From Pseudomonas resinovorans NBRC 106553 (GTDB lineage Bacteria > Pseudomonadota > Gammaproteobacteria > Pseudomonadales > Pseudomonadaceae): 64,000 bases of DNA. Positions 45,374 through 54,194 of the stretch are shown piece by piece. How positions within the stretch are numbered: position 1 is the stretch's first letter; every line of letters starts with the position of its first letter. The position numbers and the translations under genes are program-made. Where the stretch lies: NCBI RefSeq assembly GCF_000412695.1, contig NC_021499.1:496001-560000 (forward strand). Reading direction: 5' to 3'. The notes below the pieces were generated by a model. The model saw nothing but the letters and a program-made list of their open reading frames with translations. It was not told the origin of the DNA and did not search any database.

Positions 45374-45495
45374 GATGGGTTTCGCTTCGCTCTACCCATC
45401 CTACGGAAGAGCTGAACCACCTTTGTAGGATGGGTTGAGCTTGCGAAACCCATCGATTCGCGGTGATGGGTATCGCTCCGCTCAACCCATCCTAC
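45374..45495. repeat. Type B REP: one half copy plus one full doublet
   Basis: A right-hand half (GATGGGTTTCGCTTCGC...CCATCCTAC, 45374-45404) is followed by a full doublet (45425-45495) running from GTAGGATGGGTTGAGC to CTCAACCCATCCTAC. Three REP units lie in a row in the convergent gap between the amidotransferase and davA. Confidence 0.8.
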
Positions 45496-45511
45496 GGGGT
45501 CCTACCGAGGG

Positions 45512-46306
45512 TCAGACCAACGGCCGATACAGCTCCGCGCGCCGGTCCTGCAGGTAGGTGACGGCGGCGCGGGATTTCTCCAAGAGGTCGCGGCGCAGGT
45601 CGGCGAAGGCCAGGGTTTCCTCGCGGCCGCAGACGGCGGTGAGGCTGCCGTCCGGCGCGGAGACGCTGGACAACCCGCAGTAGCGGATCTCGCCCTCGGC
45701 ACCGCAGTAGTTGGCGTAGGCCAGGTAGCACTGGTTCTCGAAGGCGCGGGCGCGCACCAGCACATCGCAGACGAAGTCGAAGGGCTCCATATTGGCCGTG
45801 GGCACCAGCACCGCATCGGCGCCTGCCAGGGCCAGTCGGCGGACGTTCTCGGGGAACTCCACGTCGTAGCAGATCAGCAGCCCCAGCTTCCAGCCATCCA
45901 GCTCCAGCAGCGGATACTCATCGCCGCCGGCGCTGAACATGCCGTGGTCCAGCTCGCCGAACAGGTGGGTCTTGCGGTAGTTGCCGACGCGCTGGCCGGT
46001 GGCGTCCACCAGCTGCACCGAGTTGAACAGCCCACCTTGCGCGGCGCGTTCCGGATAGCCGTAGACGATCGCGATGCCTTGCTCACGGGCGATCGCCGCC
46101 ACCGCCTCGGCCCAGGCGCCATCGGCCGGCTGAGCGAGCCCGTCGACCGCCTCCAGGCCGATGTTGTAGCCGCTGAGGTACATCTCGGGCGTCACCAGCA
46201 ACGCGGCGCCGCGCCGGGCCGCCTCGGCCGCCCGCAGGCCGAGGCGTTCGAGGTTGGCCGCAGGCTCCAGCGGCAGGGGCGGGCACTGGTAGAGGGCGAT
46301 GCGCAT
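45512..46306 (-). CDS. davA: 5-aminopentanamidase (delta-aminovaleramidase)
   Basis: A 264-aa nitrilase-superfamily amidase. The catalytic triad is E41 (TPEMYLSGY), K112 (YRKTHLFG) and C146 (LICYDVEFPE). With DavB directly upstream (14-nt gap), it hydrolyses 5-aminopentanamide to 5-aminovalerate in lysine catabolism, as in P. putida. The davB-davA pairing is the main reason for the specific name. AGGAG precedes the ATG. Confidence 0.92.
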   Translation of the reverse strand: MRIALYQCPPLPLEPAANLERLGLRAAEAARRGAALLVTPEMYLSGYNIGLEAVDGLAQPADGAWAEAVAAIAREQGIAIVYGYPERAAQGGLFNSVQLVDATGQRVGNYRKTHLFGELDHGMFSAGGDEYPLLELDGWKLGLLICYDVEFPENVRRLALAGADAVLVPTANMEPFDFVCDVLVRARAFENQCYLAYANYCGAEGEIRYCGLSSVSAPDGSLTAVCGREETLAFADLRRDLLEKSRAAVTYLQDRRAELYRPLV

Positions 46307-46320
46307 GGGGCTCTCCTGGT

Positions 46321-48003
46321 TCAGTCCGGCAGGGCGATGGGGCCGAGTTCGGCGAACAGGTCGCCGGGGCCGGGGTTCTCGGCGGCGGTGCTGCCGCCGA
46401 AGTGCTTCATGATGCCCCAGACCGCGTTGAGCGAGGTCTGTACCGCGCCTTCCACCCAGGCCGGGGTCCAGGACACGTCGTCACCGGCGATGAACATGCC
46501 GCGCTGTTCGGCGGGCATGTCGTCCTGCATGAAGTGCGCGTACATCCGCTGGTTGTAGCGATAGTGGCCCGGCAGCGCGCCCTTGAAGGCGCCGAGGAAG
46601 TGCGGGTCGGACTCCCAGGAAATGGTGATGGGGTCGCCAATGATATGGCCGGCGATGTCCACCTCCGGGTAGATCTTCTTCAGCGCATCCAGGGCCAGCT
46701 TCACGCGCTTCTCCACCGGGTGCGGGAGCATCTTCAGGGCGTCGCTCATCCAGGAGTAGGACAGGCAGATCACCCCCGGCTTGTCGTCGCCGTTGTCGAA
46801 CAGGTAGGTGCCACGGGTGAGACGGTCGGTCAGGGTCATGCTCAGGGTGTCGCGGCCGGTGACCGGGTCCTTGTCCTTCCAGAAGGGCCGGTCGACCATC
46901 ACGAAGGTCTTCGACGACTGCATGTAGCGGGTGCGGTCCAGGGCCATCCAGAGCTTCTGCGAGAACAGCGATTCCTCGCACTCGATCTGGGTGGTCAGCA
47001 GCCAGGTCTGGCAGGTGGCGAGCACGGCCGCGTAGTGACGGGTATCGCCCCAGTTGTCGGTCACCGCCAGGGTGCCGTCGGTGGCGCGGGCGATGCGTTT
47101 GACGCCGGGGCGCGGCGCGCCGTTGTGCAGGGACGCCAGGCTGGTGCCGGCCGGCCAGTGCACGCAGCGTTCGGGCACGTGGCGCCAGATGCCCATGGGC
47201 ACCTGCTGCACGCCGCCGACGATCAGGTGCTGGTTGTCGTCGCAGGCGGTCATCACCACGCGGAAGATTTCCAGCATCGAGTTGGGGAAGTCCGAGTCCC
47301 AGCCGCCGGTGCCGAAGCCCACCTGGCCGAACACCTCGCGGTGGTGGAAGGACAGCTTGGCGAAGGCCTTGGAACTGGCCACGAAGTCGTAGAAGGTGCG
47401 GTCGTCCCAGAGCGGCACCAGGGTGTCCCACAGCTCTTTCAGGCGCTTCACGTCGCGGTCGCGGATGGCCTGCTGGATGTCGCCGAAGCGGGCGCCGTCC
47501 TCCAGGGCGTCGGCCCAGGCATCGGCCACTTCCTGGAACAGCGCCGGCAGGTCGGAAATCTGCTCGGCGTAGTAGGTCTTGCCCTCGAGGTCGATCACCG
47601 TGCTGCCCGAGGCCGGGGTCAGCGGGTTGGGGAAGGGCCGGGTTTCCAGGCCGAGCATGTCCACGTAGTGGTAGAAGGCGGTGGAGGAGGCCGGGAAGCG
47701 CATGCCGCCCAGCTCGGCGATGATCCCGTCGGTGCCTTCGAAGGTCTGCGAACGCAGGCGTCCGCCCATCTTCGAGGCTTCGTACACCACGGGTTTCAGG
47801 CCCAGTTTCATCAGCTCGTAGGCCGCCACCAGGCCGGCGATGCCGGCGCCGACTATCGCCACTTCGGCGCCATGCTGCGCGGCGGGAATACTGCCGAGGC
47901 CGGCCGGATGCTGGATCCAGTCATCGAAGGCGAAGGGGAAGTCCGGGCCGAAGATGGTGATGGGTTTCTTGCCGTCGGCGGGGTGGCGATTGTTGTTGTT
48001 CAT
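46321..48003 (-). CDS. davB: L-lysine 2-monooxygenase
   Basis: A 560-aa FAD flavoprotein of the amine oxidase fold that converts L-lysine to 5-aminopentanamide and CO2 with O2. The FAD-binding Rossmann motif is VAIVGAGIAGLVAAYELMKLG, followed by GGRLRSQTF, and the C-terminal FAD contact is FIAGDDVSWTPAWVEGAVQTS. Length matches the Pseudomonas enzyme (560 aa). An AAGG leader precedes the ATG. It forms an operon with davA, with an Lrp-type regulator upstream on the same strand. Confidence 0.94.
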   Translation of the reverse strand: MNNNNRHPADGKKPITIFGPDFPFAFDDWIQHPAGLGSIPAAQHGAEVAIVGAGIAGLVAAYELMKLGLKPVVYEASKMGGRLRSQTFEGTDGIIAELGGMRFPASSTAFYHYVDMLGLETRPFPNPLTPASGSTVIDLEGKTYYAEQISDLPALFQEVADAWADALEDGARFGDIQQAIRDRDVKRLKELWDTLVPLWDDRTFYDFVASSKAFAKLSFHHREVFGQVGFGTGGWDSDFPNSMLEIFRVVMTACDDNQHLIVGGVQQVPMGIWRHVPERCVHWPAGTSLASLHNGAPRPGVKRIARATDGTLAVTDNWGDTRHYAAVLATCQTWLLTTQIECEESLFSQKLWMALDRTRYMQSSKTFVMVDRPFWKDKDPVTGRDTLSMTLTDRLTRGTYLFDNGDDKPGVICLSYSWMSDALKMLPHPVEKRVKLALDALKKIYPEVDIAGHIIGDPITISWESDPHFLGAFKGALPGHYRYNQRMYAHFMQDDMPAEQRGMFIAGDDVSWTPAWVEGAVQTSLNAVWGIMKHFGGSTAAENPGPGDLFAELGPIALPD

Positions 48004-48122
48004 GCTGGACCTTGATGGCGTGTGGGAGAGCGGCCCGGTGGGCGCGATGGGGCCATTCTAGGGAGCGCCGATTTCGTCCATAAGACCAATAGTGTCGTCG
48101 TTTGGCAGTCGTTAACTACAAA

Positions 48123-48149
48123 ATGACGTACAAAAGCTTCAATATGACG
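48123..48149. promoter_or_regulatory. Candidate operator upstream of davBA
   Basis: Two direct ATGACG repeats start 21 nt apart (48123 and 48144), two helical turns, within an A/T-rich tract about 120-145 nt upstream of davB. It may be a binding site for the neighbouring Lrp/AsnC regulator. No experimental basis. Confidence 0.35.
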
Positions 48150-48214
48150 AAATCGACCTGAGCCGTTTCCTTCAAAGGTTAGTCAGCGGGGAGAAGTTGT
48201 CCGGGGTTGGACTC

Positions 48215-48235
48215 GTAGCCCGGATGCAATCCGGG
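48215..48235. repeat. Type D REP unit
   Basis: GTAGCCCGGATGCAATCCGGG: GTAG head plus CCCGGAT/ATCCGGG hairpin, single copy, 10 nt from the 3' end of the Lrp-type gene. Confidence 0.65.
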
Positions 48236-48245
48236 AGCGGTGGGG

Positions 48246-48713
48246 TCAGGGTGCCGGCGCCGCCAGCGGCTGGCCTCGATCGAGCTTGCAGCTGAGGATG
48301 ATGGAGGTGGTGGTCTTCTCCACGCCGTCCACGCTGCCGATCTGGTCCAGCAACTCGTCCAGGCGCTCGGGGGAGTCGGCGCGCAGCCAGGCCACGTAAT
48401 CGAACTCGCCGCTCACGGCGCAGAGCACCTGCACTTCGGCCATGCCGGTCAGGCGCCGCAGGACGTCCTTGCCGCTGCGCGGCTTCACCGTGATCCCCAC
48501 ATAGGCCTGCAGGCCGCCATCGGCCACGCGCTGGCCCAGGCGCACGCCGTAGCCGGTGATGACCTGCGCCTTTTCCAGCCGCACCAGCCGCGAGGTCACC
48601 GTGGTGCGCGCAATACCCAGGCGGCGCGCCAGCATGGCCACGCTCTCGCGGGCGTTGATCTGCAGGGCGGCGAGCAGTTGGCGGTCGATTTCGTCGAGGG
48701 GCAGGTCGGACAT
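48246..48713 (-). CDS. Lrp/AsnC-family transcriptional regulator
   Basis: A 155-aa Lrp-type regulator with an N-terminal HTH (DEIDRQLLAALQINARESVAMLARRLGIARTTVTSRLVRLEKAQVITGYG) and a C-terminal RAM ligand-binding domain (about 70-150). Such proteins sense amino acids. It sits upstream of davBA on the same strand, as in P. putida, so lysine-responsive control of davBA is likely. ATG 48713 gives the normal length; an upstream in-frame start adds 22 atypical residues. Confidence 0.9.
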   Translation of the reverse strand: MSDLPLDEIDRQLLAALQINARESVAMLARRLGIARTTVTSRLVRLEKAQVITGYGVRLGQRVADGGLQAYVGITVKPRSGKDVLRRLTGMAEVQVLCAVSGEFDYVAWLRADSPERLDELLDQIGSVDGVEKTTTSIILSCKLDRGQPLAAPAP

Positions 48714-48881
48714 GGACGGGCTCGGTGGGAGAGGTTGACGGCTGCGCAAGGCTACCTGAAGCCGACGGGTGGCGCCCACTGGTCGGCATCGCCATCAGGG
48801 CGTTCACGGCCGATCCAGACTCTAGTGGACATGGCCGGCACCGCGCCGACCCCATTCACTCGCACCAGGAGTGCCGCTGTC

Positions 48882-49331
48882 ATGCGTACCCTCACTGCCT
48901 ACCGCTGTACGCTGCTCGCCTCGCTGGTCTGCCTGCCCGTCTTCGCCGAAACCGTGGTACCGCTCCAGGGCCAGACCCAGCAACAGATCCAGCAGGACGT
49001 CGCCAATTGCCAGGCCCAGGCCGGCACGCCCACCACCAGTACTTCGTCGCACACCGGCGGCCGGGTGCGCGGCGCCGCCGCAGGCGCGATGGCGGGGGCG
49101 GCAGTGGGACAGGTGCGCGCCAACGATTACGACCGCATCGATGATGATCGCAAGCAGGATTACCGGCAGGAAAAGGCCAAGAACGCCGCGGTGGCCGGCG
49201 CCGTGGTCGGCGGCTCACGCCAACGCCAGGAGCGCCGGCAGGACCGCCGCACCAACGAACAGGCCAGCAGCAATGCCTCGGCGGCCTACACCAGCTGCCT
49301 GCAGCAGCGCGGTTACCAGGTGACGCCCTAG
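48882..49331 (+). CDS. Exported glycine-zipper protein
   Basis: A 149-aa protein with a signal peptide (MRTLTAYRCTLLASLVCLPVFA) and a glycine-zipper segment (GAAAGAMAGAAVGQV, with a second AAVAGAVVGGS). A Gln/Arg-rich tail contains a lone CLQQRGY near the end. Such proteins sit in the outer membrane or periplasm; function unknown. AGGA lies 11 nt before the ATG. The last 4 nt overlap the convergent DUF533 gene. Confidence 0.75.
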   Translation: MRTLTAYRCTLLASLVCLPVFAETVVPLQGQTQQQIQQDVANCQAQAGTPTTSTSSHTGGRVRGAAAGAMAGAAVGQVRANDYDRIDDDRKQDYRQEKAKNAAVAGAVVGGSRQRQERRQDRRTNEQASSNASAAYTSCLQQRGYQVTP

Positions 49332-50062
49332 GCGTTCCCCCGCGCATGCTGTTCCAGCTGCGCTTGGAGATTCGGGTCGAGCTTGAGCTGGTAGGCCAGC
49401 TCGTCCAGGTAGGTGCGCTCGGCGGCCTGCTGGTCGTCCACCAGCATCACGCTGGCGAGGTACATCTCGGCGGCCATACCAGGGTTGCTCGCGGCCTGGG
49501 CGACTTCTGCGGCGTCCAGCGGGCGACGTACTTCGTCATCCAGCCACGCCTGCAGCTGCGGGTCGTCGGTATGCCGGGAGATCTCGGCGTAGATGGTCTG
49601 CTTTTCCTGCTCGTCGATACGCCCGTCGGCCTTGGCCGCGGCGATCAGTGCGCGAAGGATGGCCAGGCTGTGGTCCTGGGCCTCGGCGCCCTCCAGCTGG
49701 TCGACGGTGCGCAGCGCCTGTTGTGGCGCGGCGGGTTGCCGGCTTTGCCAGGCCTGGTACGCCTGGAAGGCCATCATGCCGAGGGAGGCCAGTGCCGCGT
49801 AGTTGGGCCCGCCGGAACGGCCCTGGCTGCCACCCATGGACGCGCCGCCCATGCCACCGCCCATACCGCCACCGAGGATGCCGCCGAGCAATCCGCCCAG
49901 GCCTCCCAGGCCGCCACCGCCGCCGCCACTGCCTCCACCCGCGAGTCCGCCCAGCAGGCCGCCGAGCCCGCCCAATGGGTCCTGCGACGCGCCGCCGCCT
50001 TGTTGCGACATCGAGCCCTGGCCGGCCCGTAGCAGTTGTTCGAGCAGATCACTGGTGTTCAT
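49328..50062 (-). CDS. DUF533 (YebE-like, TerB-fold) protein
   Basis: A 244-aa protein with a long Gly/Leu/Met-rich low-complexity region (residues 20-85), a short hydrophobic stretch near 90-105 and a C-terminal TerB-like DUF533 domain (about 125-240: LRALIAAAKADGRIDEQEKQTIYAEI). E. coli YebE belongs to this family and is part of the envelope stress regulon. GAGGACGAGGCC precedes the ATG. The function is unknown. The Gly tract is encoded by varied codons, so slippage is unlikely. Confidence 0.85.
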   Translation of the reverse strand: MNTSDLLEQLLRAGQGSMSQQGGGASQDPLGGLGGLLGGLAGGGSGGGGGGLGGLGGLLGGILGGGMGGGMGGASMGGSQGRSGGPNYAALASLGMMAFQAYQAWQSRQPAAPQQALRTVDQLEGAEAQDHSLAILRALIAAAKADGRIDEQEKQTIYAEISRHTDDPQLQAWLDDEVRRPLDAAEVAQAASNPGMAAEMYLASVMLVDDQQAAERTYLDELAYQLKLDPNLQAQLEQHARGNA

Positions 50063-50287
50063 GGCCTCGTCCTCGCCTGGTGGCCGTCAACCGGTCTGGC
50101 AACGATAGACCTGCCTTGGCGCCTCGACATGACCGTCGGGCGGCGGGGATTGTTGCGCGCCACGGAAAGGCGCTTTCAGCAAAGTCGTCTTTTTCCCGCG
50201 CCCTGTCTGGAGTCGAATGGGCACATCGGCCGACAGCGCACCAACAGTGGGTGCCAGGGCCTTCCCAGGCAAACAAGGAGTTCCATC

Positions 50288-50545
50288 ATGAACCGCGCAA
50301 TCACCACCGCCACCAGCCTGATGCTCGCCGTCCTGGCCAGTGGCAGTGTCTTCGCCGCCAAATCCGCCGACGCCGTGCCCTACAGCTACGGCATGCCGCT
50401 GGACGTCGCCCGGGTCATCTCCATCGACGAACCCAACTCGCTGAACTGCGAGACCGTGCAGGCGACGATGATCTACGTCGACACCAGCGGCGAACAGAAG
50501 TCCGTGACCTACCTGAAAGAATCCAGCGCCTGCGCCAACAGCTGA
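50288..50545 (+). CDS. Small secreted DUF2790 protein
   Basis: An 85-aa exported protein with a signal peptide (MNRAITTATSLMLAVLASGSVFA) and the DUF2790 body YGMPLDVARVISIDE...CETVQATMIYVDTSGEQKSVTYLKES, with two cysteines that could pair. Pseudomonads carry many DUF2790 paralogues of unknown role. CAAGGAG precedes the ATG with ideal spacing. Confidence 0.85.
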   Translation: MNRAITTATSLMLAVLASGSVFAAKSADAVPYSYGMPLDVARVISIDEPNSLNCETVQATMIYVDTSGEQKSVTYLKESSACANS

Positions 50546-50582
50546 AGCGGGTGCGCGTCGGGCTCGTTCCCCGACCCCCCAC

Positions 50583-51455
50583 CTAGCTGACCATCTCCGC
50601 CACGAACGCCTCGAACGAGGTCGCCGTGGTGTTCGCCGGTCGACGTCCCTCCAGGGATTTCACCAATCCCTCGTTGATGCCCCGGGCCAGCTCGGCATAG
50701 AGCCCGGCCAGGTCGGCGGAGAACCCCGCTTCCTGGAGGATTCCCGCCATCTCCCCGTAGGGCAGCTGCACATAGGGCAGGTCCGGCCGGCCCAGGCGCT
50801 CGCCGAGGATGCGCGTGGCCTCGCCATAGCTGATATCCCGCTGCCCCAGCAGTTCGCGGATTTGCAGCCCGTGCCAGCTCGGGTCGAGCAGCGCGGCGCT
50901 GGCGGCATCGGCGATGTCCTTCGAAGCGATCATCGGCAGCTGCATGTCCGCGCCCATGCCGTCGGCCACCAGGCCGTGCTGCTCGATCAGCTCCAGCGCC
51001 GGCAGCAGGTTCTCGAAGAAGGCGCCAGCGCGCAGGATCAACAGGTCGATGCCGGGCAGGGCGCGCAGCCGCCGTTCCTGCGCATGCATGCTGGCGATGG
51101 GGCCGTTGCCTGTGGCCAGCTCGGCGCCGACGCTGGAGAGCGCCACCACGCGGCGCACGCCGCTTCCCTGTATCGCCTGGACGATGGCCTCGCCCACGGC
51201 CGCCTGCTGGCCCAGGTAGTCGCTCACCGAGGGGTCATAGGGCAGCAGGCTGTAGATCGCCTCGGCGCCGCGAAAGGCCTCGGTCAGGTAGGCCCCATCG
51301 TTCGGCTCACCCACCAGCACCTCGGCGCCGGCCCGCCGCAGCGCGTCCAGGCGCTCGGCGGAACGGCCCAGCGCACGAACCGGCTCGCCGGCCTTCAACA
51401 GTGAATCGACGATGCGTTTACCGGTATGCCCGGTGGCGCCCATTACCGTGATCAT
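50583..51455 (-). CDS. NmrA-like NAD(P)-binding oxidoreductase
   Basis: A 290-aa atypical short-chain dehydrogenase fold with the NmrA/QorB-type dinucleotide motif VMGATGHTGKRIVDSLL and RALGRSAERL. It lacks a canonical YxxxK catalytic pair, as do NmrA and QorB proteins, so it may be a redox sensor or a quinone reductase. ATG 51455 has AGGAG 6 nt upstream; the longer frame overlaps the divergent AraC gene. It is divergent from the AraC regulator, which likely controls it. Confidence 0.85.
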   Translation of the reverse strand: MITVMGATGHTGKRIVDSLLKAGEPVRALGRSAERLDALRRAGAEVLVGEPNDGAYLTEAFRGAEAIYSLLPYDPSVSDYLGQQAAVGEAIVQAIQGSGVRRVVALSSVGAELATGNGPIASMHAQERRLRALPGIDLLILRAGAFFENLLPALELIEQHGLVADGMGADMQLPMIASKDIADAASAALLDPSWHGLQIRELLGQRDISYGEATRILGERLGRPDLPYVQLPYGEMAGILQEAGFSADLAGLYAELARGINEGLVKSLEGRRPANTTATSFEAFVAEMVS

Positions 51456-51614
51456 CTCGTTCTCCTGCGGCGCTTGTCGGTGCGGCACATGCCTGAGCGC
51501 CTGGGGTCCAGTTTCCGGCGAATGGCCTGGACGGAAAATGATCTGGAGTCGATGCTTCATGATCGATCGTCCAGAGTTGCTGGACGACCAGTCTCTTGGC
51601 GCGAGGCTCGGCAC

Positions 51615-52565
51615 ATGGACCCGAATACCCCCTGGCAATCCCGCGACCCCCTGGGCGAGGCCCTGCACCTGTTGCGCATGAGCGGCACGCTCTATTGCGC
51701 GTCGGAGTTCACCGCGCCCTGGGGGCTGGGCCTGCCGCCGCTGGAAGACTGCCTGATGTTCCATGTGCTGACGGCCGGGGAGTGCTGGCTGGAGGTGAGC
51801 GGGCATGACCCCTTGCTGCTGCGCACTGGCGACCTGGCCCTGGTGCCCCATGGCCAGGGCCACAGCCTGCTGAGCGCGACGGACGTGGCGGCGGTGCCGC
51901 TGTTCGATCTGCCACGGGAGTGCCTGAGCGAGCGCTACGAGATCATTCGCCATGGCGGCGGCGGGGCGCCGGTGAGCCTGGTGTGCGGCGCGGTGCGTTT
52001 CGACCACCCGCTGGCACGGCAGCTGGTGCGCCTGCTGCCGTCGTTGCTGCACGTGGAGGCCGTCAACGCCGAGCATGCCGACTGGCTGCAGGGCACCCTG
52101 CGCTTCATGCGCGACGAGGCGCGGGCCATGCGGCCGGGTGGCGAGACCGTGGTGACGCGGCTGGCGGACATCCTGGTGATCCAGGCCATTCGCGCCTGGA
52201 TCGCCCGCGACCCAGCGGCGCAGACCGGCTGGCTCGGCGCCCTGCAGGACCGCCAGATCGGCCGCGCCATCGGCCTGATCCACCGCGATCCGGCGCGGGA
52301 CTGGAGCCTGGTATCCCTGGCCGAGGCGGCGGCCATGTCACGCTCGGCCTTCGCCGCGCGCTTCACCGCCCTGGTGGGGGAGCCGGCCATGCAGTACCTG
52401 ACCCGCTGGCGCATGAACCTGGCGCTGGGCTGGTTGCAGGAAGGGGAGGTGGCCATCGCGGTGCTGGCCGAGCGCCTTGGCTACCAGTCGGAGGCGGCGT
52501 TCAGCCGGGCCTTCAAGCGTTGCCACGGCTATTCGCCAGGGGCGGTGCGGCGGGCAACGGGCTGA
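51615..52565 (+). CDS. AraC-family regulator with N-terminal cupin
   Basis: A 316-aa AraC regulator with an N-terminal cupin_6-type sensor domain (about 20-190: LTAGECWLEVSG, LRTGDLALVPHGQGH) and a C-terminal double HTH (about 215-312: WSLVSLAEAAAMSRSAFAARF...AIAVLAERLGYQSEAAFSRAFKRCHGYSPG). It is divergent from the NmrA-like gene, 160 nt apart, a common arrangement for AraC activators and their oxidoreductase targets. Inducer unknown. Confidence 0.87.
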   Translation: MDPNTPWQSRDPLGEALHLLRMSGTLYCASEFTAPWGLGLPPLEDCLMFHVLTAGECWLEVSGHDPLLLRTGDLALVPHGQGHSLLSATDVAAVPLFDLPRECLSERYEIIRHGGGGAPVSLVCGAVRFDHPLARQLVRLLPSLLHVEAVNAEHADWLQGTLRFMRDEARAMRPGGETVVTRLADILVIQAIRAWIARDPAAQTGWLGALQDRQIGRAIGLIHRDPARDWSLVSLAEAAAMSRSAFAARFTALVGEPAMQYLTRWRMNLALGWLQEGEVAIAVLAERLGYQSEAAFSRAFKRCHGYSPGAVRRATG

Positions 52566-52593
52566 GCCGTCCCCACCGACCGCGGGGCGGCAC

Positions 52594-53157
52594 TCAATTC
52601 ATCTGCAGCTTTTTCAAGGCCTCGCAGCTCGGCGCGAACTGCCGGTCGCAGGCGCTCTGGAACAGCGCGCGGGCCTGGTAGGGGTCGCGCTTGAGGCCTT
52701 CGGCGCCCTGGGCGTACATGCCGCCGAGCACATGCTGGGCCATGGCATTGCCGGAGGCGGACGCCTGGTTGAGGTACTTGAACATGGCGCGCTGGTCGGC
52801 GAAGGCGGGGTCGGTACGGCCGGTGTAGAGGAAGGCCAGGCTGAAGGCGGACTGGGAATGGCCCTTGTCGGCGGCCTGCTTCCACCAGTACTCGGCCTGC
52901 TTGAGGTCCTTCTGCGGCTTGCCGGCGAAGTAGAGGCTGGCGAGCTGGTACTGGCTGTCGAGGTCGCCGCGCATGGCCTGCTGGCGAATCCGCTCGAACT
53001 CGCTGGTCTGTTGCTCCTGCTGGGTCGGTGCCGGAGCCTGGGGCTGCCCGGGAGCAGGTGGCGGGGTGGTGGCTTGCTGTTGCTGCTGGACGCAGGCTCC
53101 GAGCAGGACGAATGCGGCGATGCAGGACAGGCGCGCCAAGGCGCGGGGAATGGACAT
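52594..53157 (-). CDS. Sel1-repeat lipoprotein
   Basis: A 187-aa probable lipoprotein: signal peptide with lipobox LLGAC, then a Gln/Pro-rich linker (QQQQQATTPPPAPGQPQAP) and about three Sel1-like repeats (for example AEYWWKQAADKGHSQSAFSLAFLYTG). Such repeats mediate protein interactions in the periplasm. ATG 53157 was chosen because it opens a regular signal peptide. Function unknown; it is monocistronic. Confidence 0.83.
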   Translation of the reverse strand: MSIPRALARLSCIAAFVLLGACVQQQQQATTPPPAPGQPQAPAPTQQEQQTSEFERIRQQAMRGDLDSQYQLASLYFAGKPQKDLKQAEYWWKQAADKGHSQSAFSLAFLYTGRTDPAFADQRAMFKYLNQASASGNAMAQHVLGGMYAQGAEGLKRDPYQARALFQSACDRQFAPSCEALKKLQMN

Positions 53158-53262
53158 GGCGGGATGCTCTCTGGCGTAACTGGGAGCAGGGTAGTTCCAT
53201 CCGACCGCCACGTCACTGCCTGGCTGGGCGCGCTGGGGCCGCAGCGCGGCCCCCGGACGGGC

Positions 53263-54063
53263 TCAGTCCCACTGCGGGGCGAAGTCCGGATTGGCCAGGC
53301 GTTCGCCCCGCTCCAGGGTGGCGATGGCCGCCATCTCGGCCTCGCTCAGCACCAGGTCGCTGGCTCGCTGGTTGCTCGCCAGGTTCTCGCGGCGGGTGGA
53401 GGAGGGGATCACCGCGAAGCCTTGCTGCAGCAGCCAGGCCAGGGTCACCTGGGCCGGGGTGGCGGAGTGGGCGGCGGCGATACCCTGGATCACCGGGTCC
53501 TGCATCACCTTGCCGTAGGCCAGCGGCATGTAGGCGGTGAGGTGGAGACCCTGCTCGTGGGCGAACTCCACCACCTGGCGGTTCTGCAGGAAGGGGTGGA
53601 TCTCCACCTGGTTGGTGGCGATCTCCTGGGCGCCCACCGCCGCGATGGCCTCGCGCATCTGCCGGATGGTGAAGTTGGAGATGCCGATGCGCTGGGCCAG
53701 GCCACGCTGTCTGGCTTCGGCCAGGGCATTCATGTACTCGGCCACCGGAATGGTGTCGCCGGGGCTGGGCCAGTGGATCAGCGCCAGGTCCAGTCGCTCC
53801 AGGCCGAGCTTGGCCAGGCTCTCTTCGAGGCTTGGGATCAGGCGGCCGCCGCCCAGGTGCTCGGTCCAGACCTTGGTGGTGACGAACAGCTCCTCGCGGG
53901 GCACGCCGCTTTCGGCGATGGCGCGGCCCACTTCGGCTTCATTGCCGTAGATCTGCGCGGTGTCGATGTGCCGGTAACCCAGCTCCAGGCCGTTGCGGAC
54001 CGAGTCGATGACCTGCTGGTCCTTGAGGCGGAAAGTGCCGAGGCCGAGGGCGGGAATGCTCAT
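53263..54063 (-). CDS. dkgB: Aldo/keto reductase (2,5-diketo-D-gluconate reductase B-like)
   Basis: A 266-aa NADPH-dependent aldo/keto reductase with the complete tetrad D34, Y39, K64 (VTTKVW) and H97 (LIHWPSP). The phosphate-binding [13 protein letters not shown] is near the C-terminus. It reduces methylglyoxal and other aldehydes or 2,5-diketogluconate. Divergent from a LysR gene as in E. coli dkgB-yafC, which supports the name. Confidence 0.9.
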   Translation of the reverse strand: MSIPALGLGTFRLKDQQVIDSVRNGLELGYRHIDTAQIYGNEAEVGRAIAESGVPREELFVTTKVWTEHLGGGRLIPSLEESLAKLGLERLDLALIHWPSPGDTIPVAEYMNALAEARQRGLAQRIGISNFTIRQMREAIAAVGAQEIATNQVEIHPFLQNRQVVEFAHEQGLHLTAYMPLAYGKVMQDPVIQGIAAAHSATPAQVTLAWLLQQGFAVIPSSTRRENLASNQRASDLVLSEAEMAAIATLERGERLANPDFAPQWD

Positions 54064-54194
54064 GGGATGTCTCCAGTTCGACTGAGGGGCGGTACCGTCA
54101 GGGCGGCGGTCACCGGGATGGCGAGTAGTTTCATGTCTCGACCCATGCGGAAAAACCGGGTATCAAGCCAAAGATATTTGCCTGGGAGTCATGA

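Noticed and set aside
49770..50005. Gly-rich tract as a possible phase-variable repeat
   Set aside because: The glycines are encoded by mixed codons without a perfect repeat unit, so slippage is unlikely.
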